A stretch of 43,084 bases of DNA from positions 1 through 43,084 of the forward strand of contig JAPLUI010000301.1 in NCBI GenBank assembly GCA_026397725.1, given 5' to 3'. Source of the stretch: Verrucomicrobiota bacterium. Lineage in GTDB: Bacteria; Verrucomicrobiota; Verrucomicrobiia; Verrucomicrobiales; Akkermansiaceae. The position numbers were made by a program, and so were the translations under genes. The notes under the pieces are model-generated. The model saw nothing but the letters and a program-made list of their open reading frames with translations, did not search any database and was not told the origin of the DNA. Positions 7,373 to 15,857 of this stretch are shown one piece after another. Positions within the stretch are counted from its first letter, which is position 1, and every line of letters starts with the position of its first letter.

Positions 7373-8770
7373 ATGGCCCGCCCCGCACAACTCACCCGTG
7401 AGAATCTCGCTCCGTTCATCCGGTCGCGCGGGCCGGTTTCGGCGACGGAATTGGCAGCGGCCACGGGGATGAACCGCACGACCATCGTGCGGACGCTGAC
7501 GGGTTTTGGCGATCAATTGGTGACGCTGGGGGCAACCCGCAGCACCCGCTACGCCCTGCGCCGGGAAATCTGGATGGTGGGCAACCGGTGGCCGGTTTAT
7601 GCCATCGACGAGGCCGGCCAGGCCCGGCTTTGGGCCGAATTGGAGGCGCTTCATGAACGGCGCTGGCGCATCCGCTGGGCGGGACCGCCACCGGCTTGGG
7701 CGGCGCGGTTTTCGGATCGGGAAGGTCTGTGGGAAGGGTTTCCCTTTTTCCTCGGGGATGCCCGGCCACAAGGATTTCTCGGGCGCACGATCGCCACGCA
7801 GATTTCCCGGTCGCTGCCGGTTCCCGAAGATCCAAGGCGGTGGAGCGACGATCACACCTTGATCTATTTGCAGGCCGCAGGCGAGGATTTGCCCGGCTCG
7901 CACCTGGTGGGTGACGAGTGCCTGCGTCGGGCACTCGCACGGACGGTTTTCCCCGAACCGGAGAATTGGAGCGCCGGGGACGCGCGTGAAAGCCGTTATC
8001 CGGCAATGGCCCGACTCGCCACCAGCACGCTGCCCGGAACCTCCGCTGGCGGCGAACAACCCAAGTTTCTAACAACAGTGCGGGAAACCCCGGAACATTT
8101 CCTCCCGGTGCTGGTGAAGTTCTCTCCGCCGGTCGAGCAGGCGGTCGGCCGGCGCTGGGCGGACTTGCTGCTGTGTGAATTCCACGCGCACGAGGTGCTG
8201 GCGGAAAACGGACTGGCCCTGCCCGGAGCACGCGTCATCGATGCGGCAGGCCGCAGGTTCTTGGAAATCCCGCGCTTCGACCGGGTGGGTGCCAGCGGCA
8301 GGCGGGGCGTGGTTTCGCTGGAGGCGCTGCATGCCGCGGCGTTCGCCTCCGTGGCGCGACGGGGCTGGCCGACGGCCGCACTCGAACTGCGGCAGTGCGG
8401 GCTGATAGATGCCGGGACCATCGCCACAGTCCGGCGCTTGCACGCATTCGGCGAACTCATTGGCAATACCGACATGCACTTTGGCAACCTGGCCTTCTGG
8501 CTGAATGACACGCTGCCATTTCAAGTGGCGCCCGCCTATGACATGCTGCCGATGTTATGGGCCCCGGGCTGGCACGGGGAAATCGCCGAGAGGACCTTCT
8601 CACCTGCGCCACCATTGCCCGCCGCGCACGAACCGTGGCAGGAAGCCATGCAATGGGCAGCGGATTTTTGGCAGCGAGTTGCCACCGATTCGCGCCTCTC
8701 GGCGGAATTCGTCATGATCGCAGACGATGTCCGGCGGACACTCGAAAGATTGGGACACCACCAAGGCTAA
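7373..8770 (+). CDS. yjjJ: HipA-family serine/threonine kinase toxin, YjjJ-like
   Basis: The 465-residue protein has an N-terminal winged-helix region (SATELAAATGMNRTTIVRTL, residues 23-42) fused to a HipA-like kinase domain. This is the single-gene layout of E. coli YjjJ, not the HipB/HipA pair. The kinase motifs are present: a Gly-rich loop GTSAGGEQPKF (222-232), the catalytic segment GNTDMHFGNLAFW (364-376) and the metal-binding YDMLPM (389-394). HipA kinases phosphorylate translation factors such as glutamyl-tRNA synthetase and promote dormancy; the target of YjjJ-type members is less certain. The fused HTH may both restrain the kinase and regulate transcription. No separate antitoxin lies next to it. 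The gene looks intact. Confidence 0.85.
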   Translation: MARPAQLTRENLAPFIRSRGPVSATELAAATGMNRTTIVRTLTGFGDQLVTLGATRSTRYALRREIWMVGNRWPVYAIDEAGQARLWAELEALHERRWRIRWAGPPPAWAARFSDREGLWEGFPFFLGDARPQGFLGRTIATQISRSLPVPEDPRRWSDDHTLIYLQAAGEDLPGSHLVGDECLRRALARTVFPEPENWSAGDARESRYPAMARLATSTLPGTSAGGEQPKFLTTVRETPEHFLPVLVKFSPPVEQAVGRRWADLLLCEFHAHEVLAENGLALPGARVIDAAGRRFLEIPRFDRVGASGRRGVVSLEALHAAAFASVARRGWPTAALELRQCGLIDAGTIATVRRLHAFGELIGNTDMHFGNLAFWLNDTLPFQVAPAYDMLPMLWAPGWHGEIAERTFSPAPPLPAAHEPWQEAMQWAADFWQRVATDSRLSAEFVMIADDVRRTLERLGHHQG

Positions 8771-8995
8771 CGCGTGGCTATCGACCCCTGCGGCATGATT
8801 TCGCGCAGGAAAATCACGGATTTTTCCATCGTTTTCCGGCCGCTTCCCGCCATCTCCGGAAGGCTTGCCACGCCTCCGCATGCCCCGGCCGATGCCGCAC
8901 CCGGAGGATTCTCTTCAGTCCCCAGCCCCACGCAATGAGCGGACGGGAAACGAGAAGACTGTGGCAAACTGGTGGAAATACGCCAGGGATCCCGC

Positions 8996-9217
8996 ATGGA
9001 CAACGCAACGCTCGCCAAACGATTGGGCACTGAGTTGGAACCCGACAACCCCTTCTGGAAAAATCTCCTCGAGCATTTGCCACCCGCCACCCCGCCGACC
9101 CAGCCGGATGTGTTGCCTCATCCCACCCGCTTTGTGGCAATGTCAGAACTCACGCGCCGGGGCCAAGGGCCGGTAAGTCAATGGATAAGACCCACGCGGA
9201 GGCAAGCCGTTTCATGA
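8996..9217 (+). CDS. small hypothetical protein, doubtful
   Basis: An open frame of 73 residues begins MDNATLAKRLGTELEPDNPF and ends shortly before the nucleotidyltransferase relic. I do not recognise it. There is no Shine-Dalgarno sequence and the C-terminal part looks unconstrained. It may be the leftover N-terminus of the relic's upstream partner or chance. The preceding 225 bases (8771-8995) hold nothing I recognise. Confidence 0.25.
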   Translation: MDNATLAKRLGTELEPDNPFWKNLLEHLPPATPPTQPDVLPHPTRFVAMSELTRRGQGPVSQWIRPTRRQAVS

Positions 9218-9218
9218 C

Positions 9219-9477
9219 CATGACTTCCTCCGACCCGTTGGCTGAAGTTGTTCAGGCCTCATGCGGTGGACCTGATCCTGACGAAGATGATGCGAGGCAA
9301 CGATCCGCAGGATATGGACGATGTGGCGTTTCTCGCCCGCCAGGATGGCGTCACGCCGGAGCAAATGGAGCCGGCATTCGTTGCCGTGCGCATGCCGGAC
9401 GTACAGGAACTGAGGGAGAGGCCTTTGAGCGTGCCTTGCCAGTGGTTCGGAATATCCTGCGCAGCGATCCGAGCTGA
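9219..9477 (+). pseudogene. nucleotidyltransferase-like protein, frameshifted C-terminal relic
   Basis: One frame reads RWLKLFRPHAVDLILTKMMR and GNDPQDMDDVAFLARQDGVT, then MPDVQELRE. The natural continuation AFERALPVVRNIL is found only in another frame, so a frameshift lies near 9420. The DLILTKMMRGNDPQDMxD motif is typical of the C-terminal part of DUF6036/AbiEii-like nucleotidyltransferase proteins, often toxins of two-gene systems. A stop codon sits just upstream in the same frame, so the catalytic N-terminal part is missing. The family name is given with moderate confidence. Confidence 0.55.
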
Positions 9478-9878
9478 TGAGGAGGCGTCCCGTGGCCCCG
9501 CTTCGGTGGTGAAGATCCATTTCATGCCGGTGTGACTGTCCGCTTCCACCGGAAAAGTTGCTTTACAGGACAAACTGGCGCCAAAAGAAGGTGGACAGCG
9601 GGCGAAAAATCAGCACCATTCCCTCGTCTGCCACAAAACATACAACAGATCACATGCTTTTTCGTCCTGATTCGGCAGATGCCCAGACTCACCCGGTCCG
9701 GTCCGTCGGCCAGGCTTCCAATCCACCCCCCGATACCCGCAACGAATTCACGCCGCCAGCAGCCAACCAACATCCATCTAACACCATCAAGCGCCAACCG
9801 CCACATCCGGCAACCAACACCCCCATGAAAATCCCGCCGCAAACAGCCAACCATCAACCACCGAACGAACCTAACACC

Positions 9879-12800
9879 ATGAACCCGCATACCCCGCATT
9901 GCAAGCGCCTCACCGCATGCACCCCCGCTCACCCGTTCGCGCGGTGGCGTTCGCAAGCTTCCACACCCCAAAGGCAACTCACTGTCGGCAGTCGCGCACT
10001 GGGCGCCGCGTTCGTCCTGGCCCTGGCCACCTGGGCCGCGATGCCCGCCAACGCTGTTACCTGGAGCGGTCTCGGCAGTGATGCCCTCTGGACCAACGGT
10101 GACAACTGGGTTGGCGGTAGCGCCCCCGGAGCCGGCGTCGCCGCGACGTTCGACAACACGCCCACGAACAAGGCTGTTGATATCGGCACCGCCACCATCG
10201 CAAACAACGTCACCATAAGTGCCGCCACCTCTGGATACACGTTTACAGGCACCGGGAAACTCAACGGGGCGTTCACCTACAGCTCAGCCTTGGCCAACAC
10301 CTTCAACTGCGGAATCGAGCCGAGTAATGGGAATTCAACGATCACCCAGGGCACGCTTAATCTGGGTGGTTATTTCAACGTGGGTGATTCCACCTATTGG
10401 AACGGCACCATGACCTTGAATATCAAGAACGGCGGCTCAGCCAAGGCGAACAGATTCCATCTGGAGAGCGGCAGCCCTACGATTAATGTGCAGGCCGGTG
10501 GGTTCTTGGATTGTTGGGCTGTATTGACCCTGACCAGTGCCCAGGCTGGCACCGGTGCCATCGCCGACGTCTCTGGTACGCTCAAATCGGGACAACAATA
10601 TGGGTATAACCCGGGACTCATTCTGCAGAACGATAACAACCGGCTCATCATCGAGGGTGGCGGCTTGGTGTACGTGCAAGGGCTGGGAATGAATTACAGC
10701 TCCGGAACGACGCGTTCCTTGTCCACCGTCGATATGTCGGGGCAGGGCGCGGGTGCCAGGCTGGCGTTGAAGGGCGGATCCGCCGCCGTGGACACCTTGC
10801 CTGAGTTCTACGCTTTGACCGGCGGCACTCAGAAACTCGACGGGCAGAATTTCCGATACTCCGCGGACGGTTCCACCTGGACGAAATTCGACGACATGAC
10901 CGGCACGGATTGGTTCACGTTGAGCCAAGGCACCGGCACCCTGGCCGGATACACCGTGCTGCAGGTCTTGACTCCCGGGGAGAAAAAACTGCTGACCTTC
11001 CATTGGGGTTCCTCGACCGGCGTGATTGACGAGGGCACCCATACGGTCGCGCTGCAAGTGCCCTACGGCACGGTGCTCAACCCGCTCGATCCCAATCCCA
11101 CCTACACGGTAAGTGTTGGGGCAACCTGCGACAAGACCAGCGACGGAAGCGGCATCTACAACTTCACCTCTCCGGTGACCTACACCGTCACCAATGGCAC
11201 CTCGCAAGACTACACGGTGACGGTCACCCCCGCCCTCGCAAGCTCGGCATGCAACCTGCTGACCTTCAATTGGGGCGGTTATTACGGCTTGATCACCGAA
11301 GGCACCCCGAATACGGTCACGCTGCATGTGCCTTCCGGCACGCCCCTGGACACGCTCAATCCCACCTGCACGTTCTCGGATTTTGCCACCGTCCTTCCGG
11401 CCTCGGGAAGCGCGCCGGACTTCCTTGCCAACAATCCGATCAACTATGTCGTCAAAGCAGAGGATAATTCCACCACCAAGACCTATCAAGTGACCGTCCT
11501 TGCGGATATTCCCAACGTCACCCTCACAATTGACAACAGCACGATTGCGGAAGCTGGCGGTCAGGCGATAGTGACCGCATCGCTCTCGGCGGCGACCTCA
11601 CGCGATGTCACGGTAAATCTGGCGTTCACGGGCACCGCCACAAATCCGGCCGACTACGTGCCATCCGCCACCAGCATTTCGATCCCGCAGGGAAGCACGA
11701 CCGGCACCATCACGTTGACAGCGGAGCCGGATGCGGTTTACGAAGGCCCGAAGACCATTGTGGTGGACATCAGCACCGTAGTCAATGGACTGGAACTTGG
11801 CAGCCAGACGGTGACCACTTCGATCATCGATGATGATCCTAACACGGCCGCAGACATGCTGACCTTTAACTGGGAGAGCTATTCCGCTTGGATCAACGGG
11901 CTCGATGTCTCGCTGATCGTGCCGCCCGGCACGGCTCTCGCGACACTCATTCCCACGTTCATGCTTTCCGGTGGGGCCGGCGTCTTACCGCTGCCTGGCA
12001 GCACCGTGGATTTCTCCAACTCGCAGACCACGCCAGTGGACTACTCCGTCACCTCCGAGGATGGCTTCACCACCAAGACCTACAAGGTTACGGTGCTGCA
12101 CGCCAATCTCGCACCTCCGGCTCTGCTGGCCGCCGGCGGCGGGCCAAGCACCATTCCAGGGGCCTCTGCGGCAAGCATTATTGCAGCTATCGGCAAGGTG
12201 CCCGACGATACCTATACCGGCACCGTCCGGCTCGACTGGAGCCAGGAGTTCAACGCCGCTTTCAGCAACGGCGGTGGCATCAGCATGGCCACGAACGCTT
12301 ACGACACCTATCTCGGCGCCTCCAACTCCAGCAATTGGACGCTCCACAAGGAGGGTACCGCTTTGGATAACTTCGCGTTCAAGGTCGGTGGGGTGGCTGT
12401 GCCTATCGTCCTCAATGTCCCGAAGACGTTCCACATGATCATCAACTACGTCGCCGGGGCCAATGACACCGCCACCATCGTGTTCGATGGCGTGACCCAA
12501 ACATTGCCCAGCGGCGGCGTGGCCAATTGGAGCATCAGCAATACGAACGGTCTCACCTACTGGATGAGATCCGGCAACTTGGACATCACCGGCTTGACGC
12601 TGTATGCCCCAGGCGCGCAGAGCGGCTATGCCCTGTGGGCATCTACCAACGCCGCCGGTGGAGAACCTGGCGCAGATTTCAACAACGACGGCGTCTCCAA
12701 CGGCGTGGCCTACTTCATGGGCATGGATGGCCTGGCCACCCATCCGGGCGTCGTGGATGGCAAGGTCACCTGGCCGCATGTGAATGCGGTCGCCTCCTTC

Positions 12801-12941
12801 GAAGTGCAAGTCTCCGACAACCTCACCGACTGGGTGTCTGCCAACCCGCTCGACATTACCGCGACGTTCCCGGGCCAGGTGATCTTCACCCTGCCAACCG
12901 GCGCGACGAAGACGTTCTGCCGCCTGATGGTCATCCCGTAA
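9879..12941 (+). CDS. large secreted protein: beta-strand repeats, DUF5018-like modules, Calx-beta, LamG-like
   Basis: ATG 9879 was chosen (ATG 9825 is in frame and possible), giving 1020 residues with a signal peptide ending MPANA at residue 59. Residues ~60-365 are autotransporter-type beta-strand repeats (VTWSGLGSDALWTNGDNWVG). Two DUF5018-like modules follow (LTFHWGS, ~369-450; LTFNWGG, ~460-545), each ending YTVTVT or KTYQVTV. A Calx-beta domain comes next (~547-650; NPADYVPSATSISIPQGSTT), then a third DUF5018-like module (~660-745) and a LamG-like region. The C-terminal ~105 residues (DFNNDGVSNGVAYFMG, VQVSDNLTDW) are typical of Verrucomicrobia exported proteins. It is probably a cell-surface or matrix protein; no enzyme motif is evident. 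The upstream leader is A/C-rich without a Shine-Dalgarno sequence. Confidence 0.75.
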   Translation: MNPHTPHCKRLTACTPAHPFARWRSQASTPQRQLTVGSRALGAAFVLALATWAAMPANAVTWSGLGSDALWTNGDNWVGGSAPGAGVAATFDNTPTNKAVDIGTATIANNVTISAATSGYTFTGTGKLNGAFTYSSALANTFNCGIEPSNGNSTITQGTLNLGGYFNVGDSTYWNGTMTLNIKNGGSAKANRFHLESGSPTINVQAGGFLDCWAVLTLTSAQAGTGAIADVSGTLKSGQQYGYNPGLILQNDNNRLIIEGGGLVYVQGLGMNYSSGTTRSLSTVDMSGQGAGARLALKGGSAAVDTLPEFYALTGGTQKLDGQNFRYSADGSTWTKFDDMTGTDWFTLSQGTGTLAGYTVLQVLTPGEKKLLTFHWGSSTGVIDEGTHTVALQVPYGTVLNPLDPNPTYTVSVGATCDKTSDGSGIYNFTSPVTYTVTNGTSQDYTVTVTPALASSACNLLTFNWGGYYGLITEGTPNTVTLHVPSGTPLDTLNPTCTFSDFATVLPASGSAPDFLANNPINYVVKAEDNSTTKTYQVTVLADIPNVTLTIDNSTIAEAGGQAIVTASLSAATSRDVTVNLAFTGTATNPADYVPSATSISIPQGSTTGTITLTAEPDAVYEGPKTIVVDISTVVNGLELGSQTVTTSIIDDDPNTAADMLTFNWESYSAWINGLDVSLIVPPGTALATLIPTFMLSGGAGVLPLPGSTVDFSNSQTTPVDYSVTSEDGFTTKTYKVTVLHANLAPPALLAAGGGPSTIPGASAASIIAAIGKVPDDTYTGTVRLDWSQEFNAAFSNGGGISMATNAYDTYLGASNSSNWTLHKEGTALDNFAFKVGGVAVPIVLNVPKTFHMIINYVAGANDTATIVFDGVTQTLPSGGVANWSISNTNGLTYWMRSGNLDITGLTLYAPGAQSGYALWASTNAAGGEPGADFNNDGVSNGVAYFMGMDGLATHPGVVDGKVTWPHVNAVASFEVQVSDNLTDWVSANPLDITATFPGQVIFTLPTGATKTFCRLMVIP

Positions 12942-12947
12942 GATTGG

Positions 12948-12974
12948 AAAATCCGAAATCCGAAATCATAAATC
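12948..12974 (+). repeat. heptanucleotide array, unit AAATCCG
   Basis: AAATCCG-AAATCCG-AAATCAT-AAATCgg begins seven bases after the stop codon of the large secreted protein. It belongs to the 7-bp array class described in the findings. Confidence 0.7.
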
Positions 12975-13026
12975 GGTGGATGATACCTGGGGCCGCCGGT
13001 GCGAAAACCGGCAGGGACCAGCGGCC

Positions 13027-13243
13027 GGCGTGGCGGCCTCGCCGCGCCCTAACTGCCCCCTGAGGGCGAGGTGTCATTGGCCAGTCCAAGCACCGCACTT
13101 CCACGCCGCTCATGCCGCGCCGACAAGTGGGCGTCCGACCACCGACCACTGATTACTGATTACCGATCCCTCTTCTCCATCCCTTTCCCGGGGTTGATGG
13201 TTTTTCTCCGGGATCCAGGGGCCGCCGGTGCCCACCGGCGGCC
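13027..13243 (+). repeat. 3'-flank block, copy 1, ending in an 11-bp perfect hairpin
   Basis: Segments of this block (GGCGTGGCGGCC, CGCCGCGCCCTAACTGCCCC, GTCATTG, GTCCAAG, TTTTCTCCGGGATCC) recur in the same order at 17905-18137, also downstream of a secreted-protein gene. It ends in GGCCGCCGGTG-CC-CACCGGCGGCC (13220-13243), a REP-like palindrome. An embedded heptamer stretch (ACCGACC-ACTGATT-ACTGATT-ACCGATC) lies at 13141-13168. Confidence 0.65.
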
Positions 13244-13771
13244 TTGCTCTTCATCACCACACTTCATCGGTTACACTTAGTCGAACTGCTTAGTCGAAAA
13301 GTCAATGTCGCGCCGATCAAGCGGGTGAACTAAGCGTCAGCGCCTAAGCATAGACGACAACGAATATGATCACACATCTGGATTGCCATGAAAATGCCTC
13401 TTGAACTCATCCCATCTCCCGTCACTCCCGGGTGGCTGCGGGAAACGCACGGCCTTGCAGGCCATCCGCACCATGCCGGATCTTTGGCTGCTCGGGTCAA
13501 CGCGGCGGGCAGGACGCCCAATACTGTCCGCTTTGCGCTTCTTGATTGGAGAACAGGCTTCCAGCCTGTAGCACGCACCATTTGAACCCCGACGACGATC
13601 CCATCGCCGAAATCTCCAAAGCGATCCGTTCCAGAAAGAGACTCGAAACCCAGGTCCGGGGAGATTTCCACTCCGCATTGCCCGTGCTCAAGTTCACCTC
13701 CACCAACAATCCACCCGTCGCGACCTTGCCGCGCGCCACCACCCCGGAAAACACCGCCAAGGCACTCAAAC
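13244..13771. other. intergenic region with hairpin, no gene recognised
   Basis: No coding sequence is recognised. TTAGTCGAA occurs twice near 13274-13300. ACAGGCT-tcc-AGCCTGT at 13553-13569 is a perfect hairpin; a related ACAGGC-tgaat-GCCTGT occurs at 24545-24561. The stretch 13590-13771 follows the end of the GntR gene and shows open frames on both strands but no family motif. Confidence 0.5.
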
Positions 13772-14854
13772 TCACCCCTGCCACACCGGGCCGATGCTGC
13801 CGCCAAGCACGAACTCCGCCGGGATGTTGGCCTCCCTGCGGGCGGGTTTGCCTTTGTGCATGGCGTTGACCCAGCGCACCACGCGGCGCACGATGAGCGC
13901 GTTGTCCCAACGCATGTGGGCGATGGGCGGATGGCACCAATCCATGAAGGCATCGCTATCGGAGCAAACCAGCGAAACGTGTTCCGGCACCTTGATGCCG
14001 TGCCGGGCGAGATACGTCACTGCGGCAAACACACGGGGGATTTCATCGATGATCAGCGCAGTGGGCGGCGTGATCTTAAAGAGATTCTCCAGCAAGCGGT
14101 TGAATCCCTCCGGGGTTTCTTCCCAATCCGGCAGGTGGTAGTTGCTGGTGGCAACACCGTGCGTGCTCAGTTCTTCCAGAAAGGCGCGGGCGCTGAACCC
14201 CGGCGTCGGTTTGCGGAGCGGTTCGCGGACCATGAGCACAATGCGGCAATGCCCGAGCGCCAGGAGGTGGCGCGTGGCGACGCGGTAAAAAGGCTCTGTA
14301 TCCACCCCGGCGCTGGCCAGCGGCTAGTGGGTGGCGCGGCCATACAGCGCGAGACAGGGAGTCGGCTGGCTGGAGCACCACTCCAGCAGCGGACGTGACC
14401 CGGACTCTACCACCCAGGCGTCCGCCGGGCATTCCGCCAGTTGGCGGGTCAGGGGGCGGACCTCATGTTTCAGCTCGATCTGGGATTTTTTGCAGAAGAA
14501 TACGCGATGCCCCGCAGCTTCCAGTGAGTGCATGATCTCGGTCAGGACGAGCGACGTTTGCGGATTGTCCGTCAAGCGTGCGTCGTGGCGCAGAATGGCC
14601 ACGCGCAACGGCCGCCGGAGGGCATTGGCGCCGGCGGTCGAGATGCCGCGGCTGCGCCCCAGCCCGCGACCGTCCAGCAGTCCCTCGGCTTCCAGGAGCC
14701 CCAGCGCTTGCCGGACCGTGCGCTGTGCGACATCCAGCTCCGCCGCCAGCCGCGGCACGCCCGGCATGCGCGCGCTCCACCGTCCCTGGTGGATGCCCTC
14801 GCGCAGGTGCCCGGCGACCCGTTCGGGCAGGGAAATTCGGGGGATTTCGTGCAT
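13772..14854 (-). pseudogene. GntR/LacI-type hybrid transcriptional regulator interrupted by one amber codon
   Basis: The first part (MHEIPRISLPERVAGHLREG, RWSARMPGVPRLAAELDVAQ, RTVRQALGLLEAEGLL) is a GntR winged helix. A LacI-type periplasmic-binding-like effector domain follows (PLRVAILRHD, then IVLMVREPLRKPTPGFSARA, PPTALIIDEIP, VSLVCSDSD) and the gene ends at a natural-looking C-terminus (AEFVLGGSIGPV). A single in-frame TAG at 14324-14326 separates the halves: GRATH-stop-PLASAGVDTEPFYR, with no frame change. The intact protein would have about 360 residues. Such regulators control neighbouring sugar-utilisation genes. One base change from Leu (TTG) or Trp (TGG) would explain the stop. 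A sequencing error or suppression cannot be excluded. Confidence 0.8.
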
Positions 14855-14883
14855 GACGGCAAACCGATACCCTGTTTACACAC

Positions 14884-15078
14884 TCAGAGGATTCCATATC
14901 TTGGAAAAGCCAAAGCCTTGGTAGTGTTTCCCATTGGCGGTGGCGAAGCCGGTGACGTTGGAAACAACAGTTCGGCACCGCGACGCAGGGTTTCCGCAAG
15001 GGACCATTCCTGCTCGGCGGCGAGGCGCTTGAGTCTTTTGTAGAGACCGTCTGGAAATTGAATTTGAGTTTCAACCAT
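14884..15078 (-). CDS. orphan ribbon-helix-helix antitoxin, C-terminus probably truncated
   Basis: The 64-residue product begins MVETQIQFPDGLYKRLKRLA and continues AEQEWSLAETLRRGAELLF, a clear ribbon-helix-helix DNA-binding domain of the VapB/CopG type. The tail (MGNTTKALAFPRYGIL) does not look like the usual toxin-binding extension and stops 29 bp before the GntR start. No PIN or other toxin follows. I read it as the surviving half of a toxin-antitoxin pair whose distal part was replaced by the regulator's DNA. A promoter lies upstream, so it may still be expressed. Confidence 0.65.
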   Translation of the reverse strand: MVETQIQFPDGLYKRLKRLAAEQEWSLAETLRRGAELLFPTSPASPPPMGNTTKALAFPRYGIL

Positions 15079-15097
15079 ATGAAAAGTAGCGCGGCAT

Positions 15098-15126
15098 CAA
15101 AATGGTGGAAACCTTCATGATGTCAA
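15098..15126 (-). promoter_or_regulatory. candidate promoter of the orphan antitoxin
   Basis: On the minus strand TTGACA (15126-15121) is followed after 17 bases by ATTTTG (15103-15098), about 20 bases before the ATG at 15078. The -35 is perfect and the -10 weak, as in many antitoxin promoters that the antitoxin itself represses. Confidence 0.45.
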
Positions 15127-15184
15127 GTCCGGGAGGCCTGAGTGAGGGACCCGCCCGTCTCACCCCTGCCTCACCGGGTCGATG

Positions 15185-15478
15185 CAGCCGCGGCACGCCC
15201 GGCAAGTGACCCTAAAAACCGGAATGGACCTGAACAGAAGGTCGCAAAGATCACAAAGTGAGGAGGTTGCAGTGGAAAACCAACTCACCGCTTGGGTGAG
15301 TCGTTGCAATGGGTTCCACTGGGTAAAAATGACTTTCTTTGCGGTCTTTGCGGCCTTCTGTAAAAAATCCATTTTCCTTTTTAGGGTGACCGCTCCAACC
15401 TCCCCGGTGGACGCCCTCGCCCAGGCGCCCGGCGACCCGTCCGGGCAGGGCAAATCGGGGTCTTTCGCACCTGGCGCC
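15185..15478 (-). pseudogene. GntR regulator relic (copy 2), split by a MITE-like insertion
   Basis: The minus strand from about 15478 reads CERPRFALPGRVAGRLGEGV then HRGGWSG, closely matching residues 2-28 of the GntR at 14854. After a 185-bp insertion it resumes with LPGVPRL (15205-15185) and ends. The ATG is lost. It is a dead fragment of at most 35 codons, lying upstream of a secreted-protein gene on the opposite strand in the same arrangement as copy 3 at 24716. Confidence 0.7.
15206..15390. mobile_element. 185-bp near-palindromic MITE-like element
   Basis: The termini are inverted: GTGACCCTAAAAA on the left and, read inward from the right, GTCACCCTAAAAA. Further in, ACAGAAGGTCGCAAAGATC on the left pairs with ACAGAAGGCCGCAAAGACC from the right. 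The centre folds again (CAGTGGAAAACC with GGGTTCCACTG; CAACTCACC with GGTGAGTCGTTG). It interrupts a GntR relic whose two halves are contiguous in the paralogues at 14780 and 24800. No open frame for a transposase is present, so mobilisation would be in trans. The target duplication is unclear. Confidence 0.75.
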
Positions 15479-15484
15479 AACCTA

Positions 15485-15857
15485 TCCCCTAATGACACAG
15501 GTTGTAAAAAAAATAATTCTTGGCATCCCGCGAATTCGGGTCTTATTCAAACCCGTCGGCTTGCCGCATCCCCCAATCCGGCCCGCCTTTGCCATTCCCT
15601 GCCAACCCAAACCACTCCCAAATCTCCCGTCCACGGACTTCCCGCACCAGGTTCCAAGCACTCAATTCCAAGCACTAAATCCTAAGCGCTAAATCCTAAA
15701 CGAAGAGAAGAAGAAACGCCCATCCACCATCCACCATCCACCATCCACCATCCACCATCCATTTCAGCTTTCAGCTTTCAACTTTCAGCTTTTCTCCATC
15801 TCCCACGCCCCAACCCCACCAACCGTCAGAATGAATACCAACCCACCAAATATAACC
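15485..15857 (+). promoter_or_regulatory. duplicated leader of a secreted-protein gene, copy A
   Basis: It aligns with 24901-25185: TAATGACACAGGTTGT, AAAAAAATAATTCTTG, CGCGAATTCGGGT, CACCCGTCGG-like and GGCCCGCCTTTGCCATTCC are shared in order. Both copies precede a gene starting MKTMxPDNPxRNCL. A possible promoter is TTGGCA (15521-15526) with TATTCA 18 bases later. CCCGCGAATTCGGG is a partly palindromic operator candidate. Downstream come three heptamer arrays (15654-15702, 15721-15762, 15762-15789), which differ in copy number between the copies. Confidence 0.5.
15721..15762 (+). repeat. heptanucleotide array, unit CATCCAC x6
   Basis: Five perfect CATCCAC units are followed by CATCCAT. The paralogous leader at 25107-25127 has only three units, so copy number varies. 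The array is followed directly by TTTCAGC-TTTCAGC-TTTCAAC-TTTCAGC (15762-15789), a second 7-bp array of different sequence. Confidence 0.85.

Noticed and set aside
8771..8995. Possible minus-strand small gene reading KTMEKSVIFLREIMPQG
   Set aside because: No start-side homology or family motif; too short to support.
13220..13243. Rho-independent terminator
   Set aside because: The hairpin is perfect, but no T-run follows, it lies ~280 bp from the preceding stop, and the same palindrome recurs at 18114, which fits a REP element better.
15721..15789. Possible CRISPR array in the 15.7-kb leader
   Set aside because: The repeats are 7 bp and contiguous with no spacers, and no cas gene is present.
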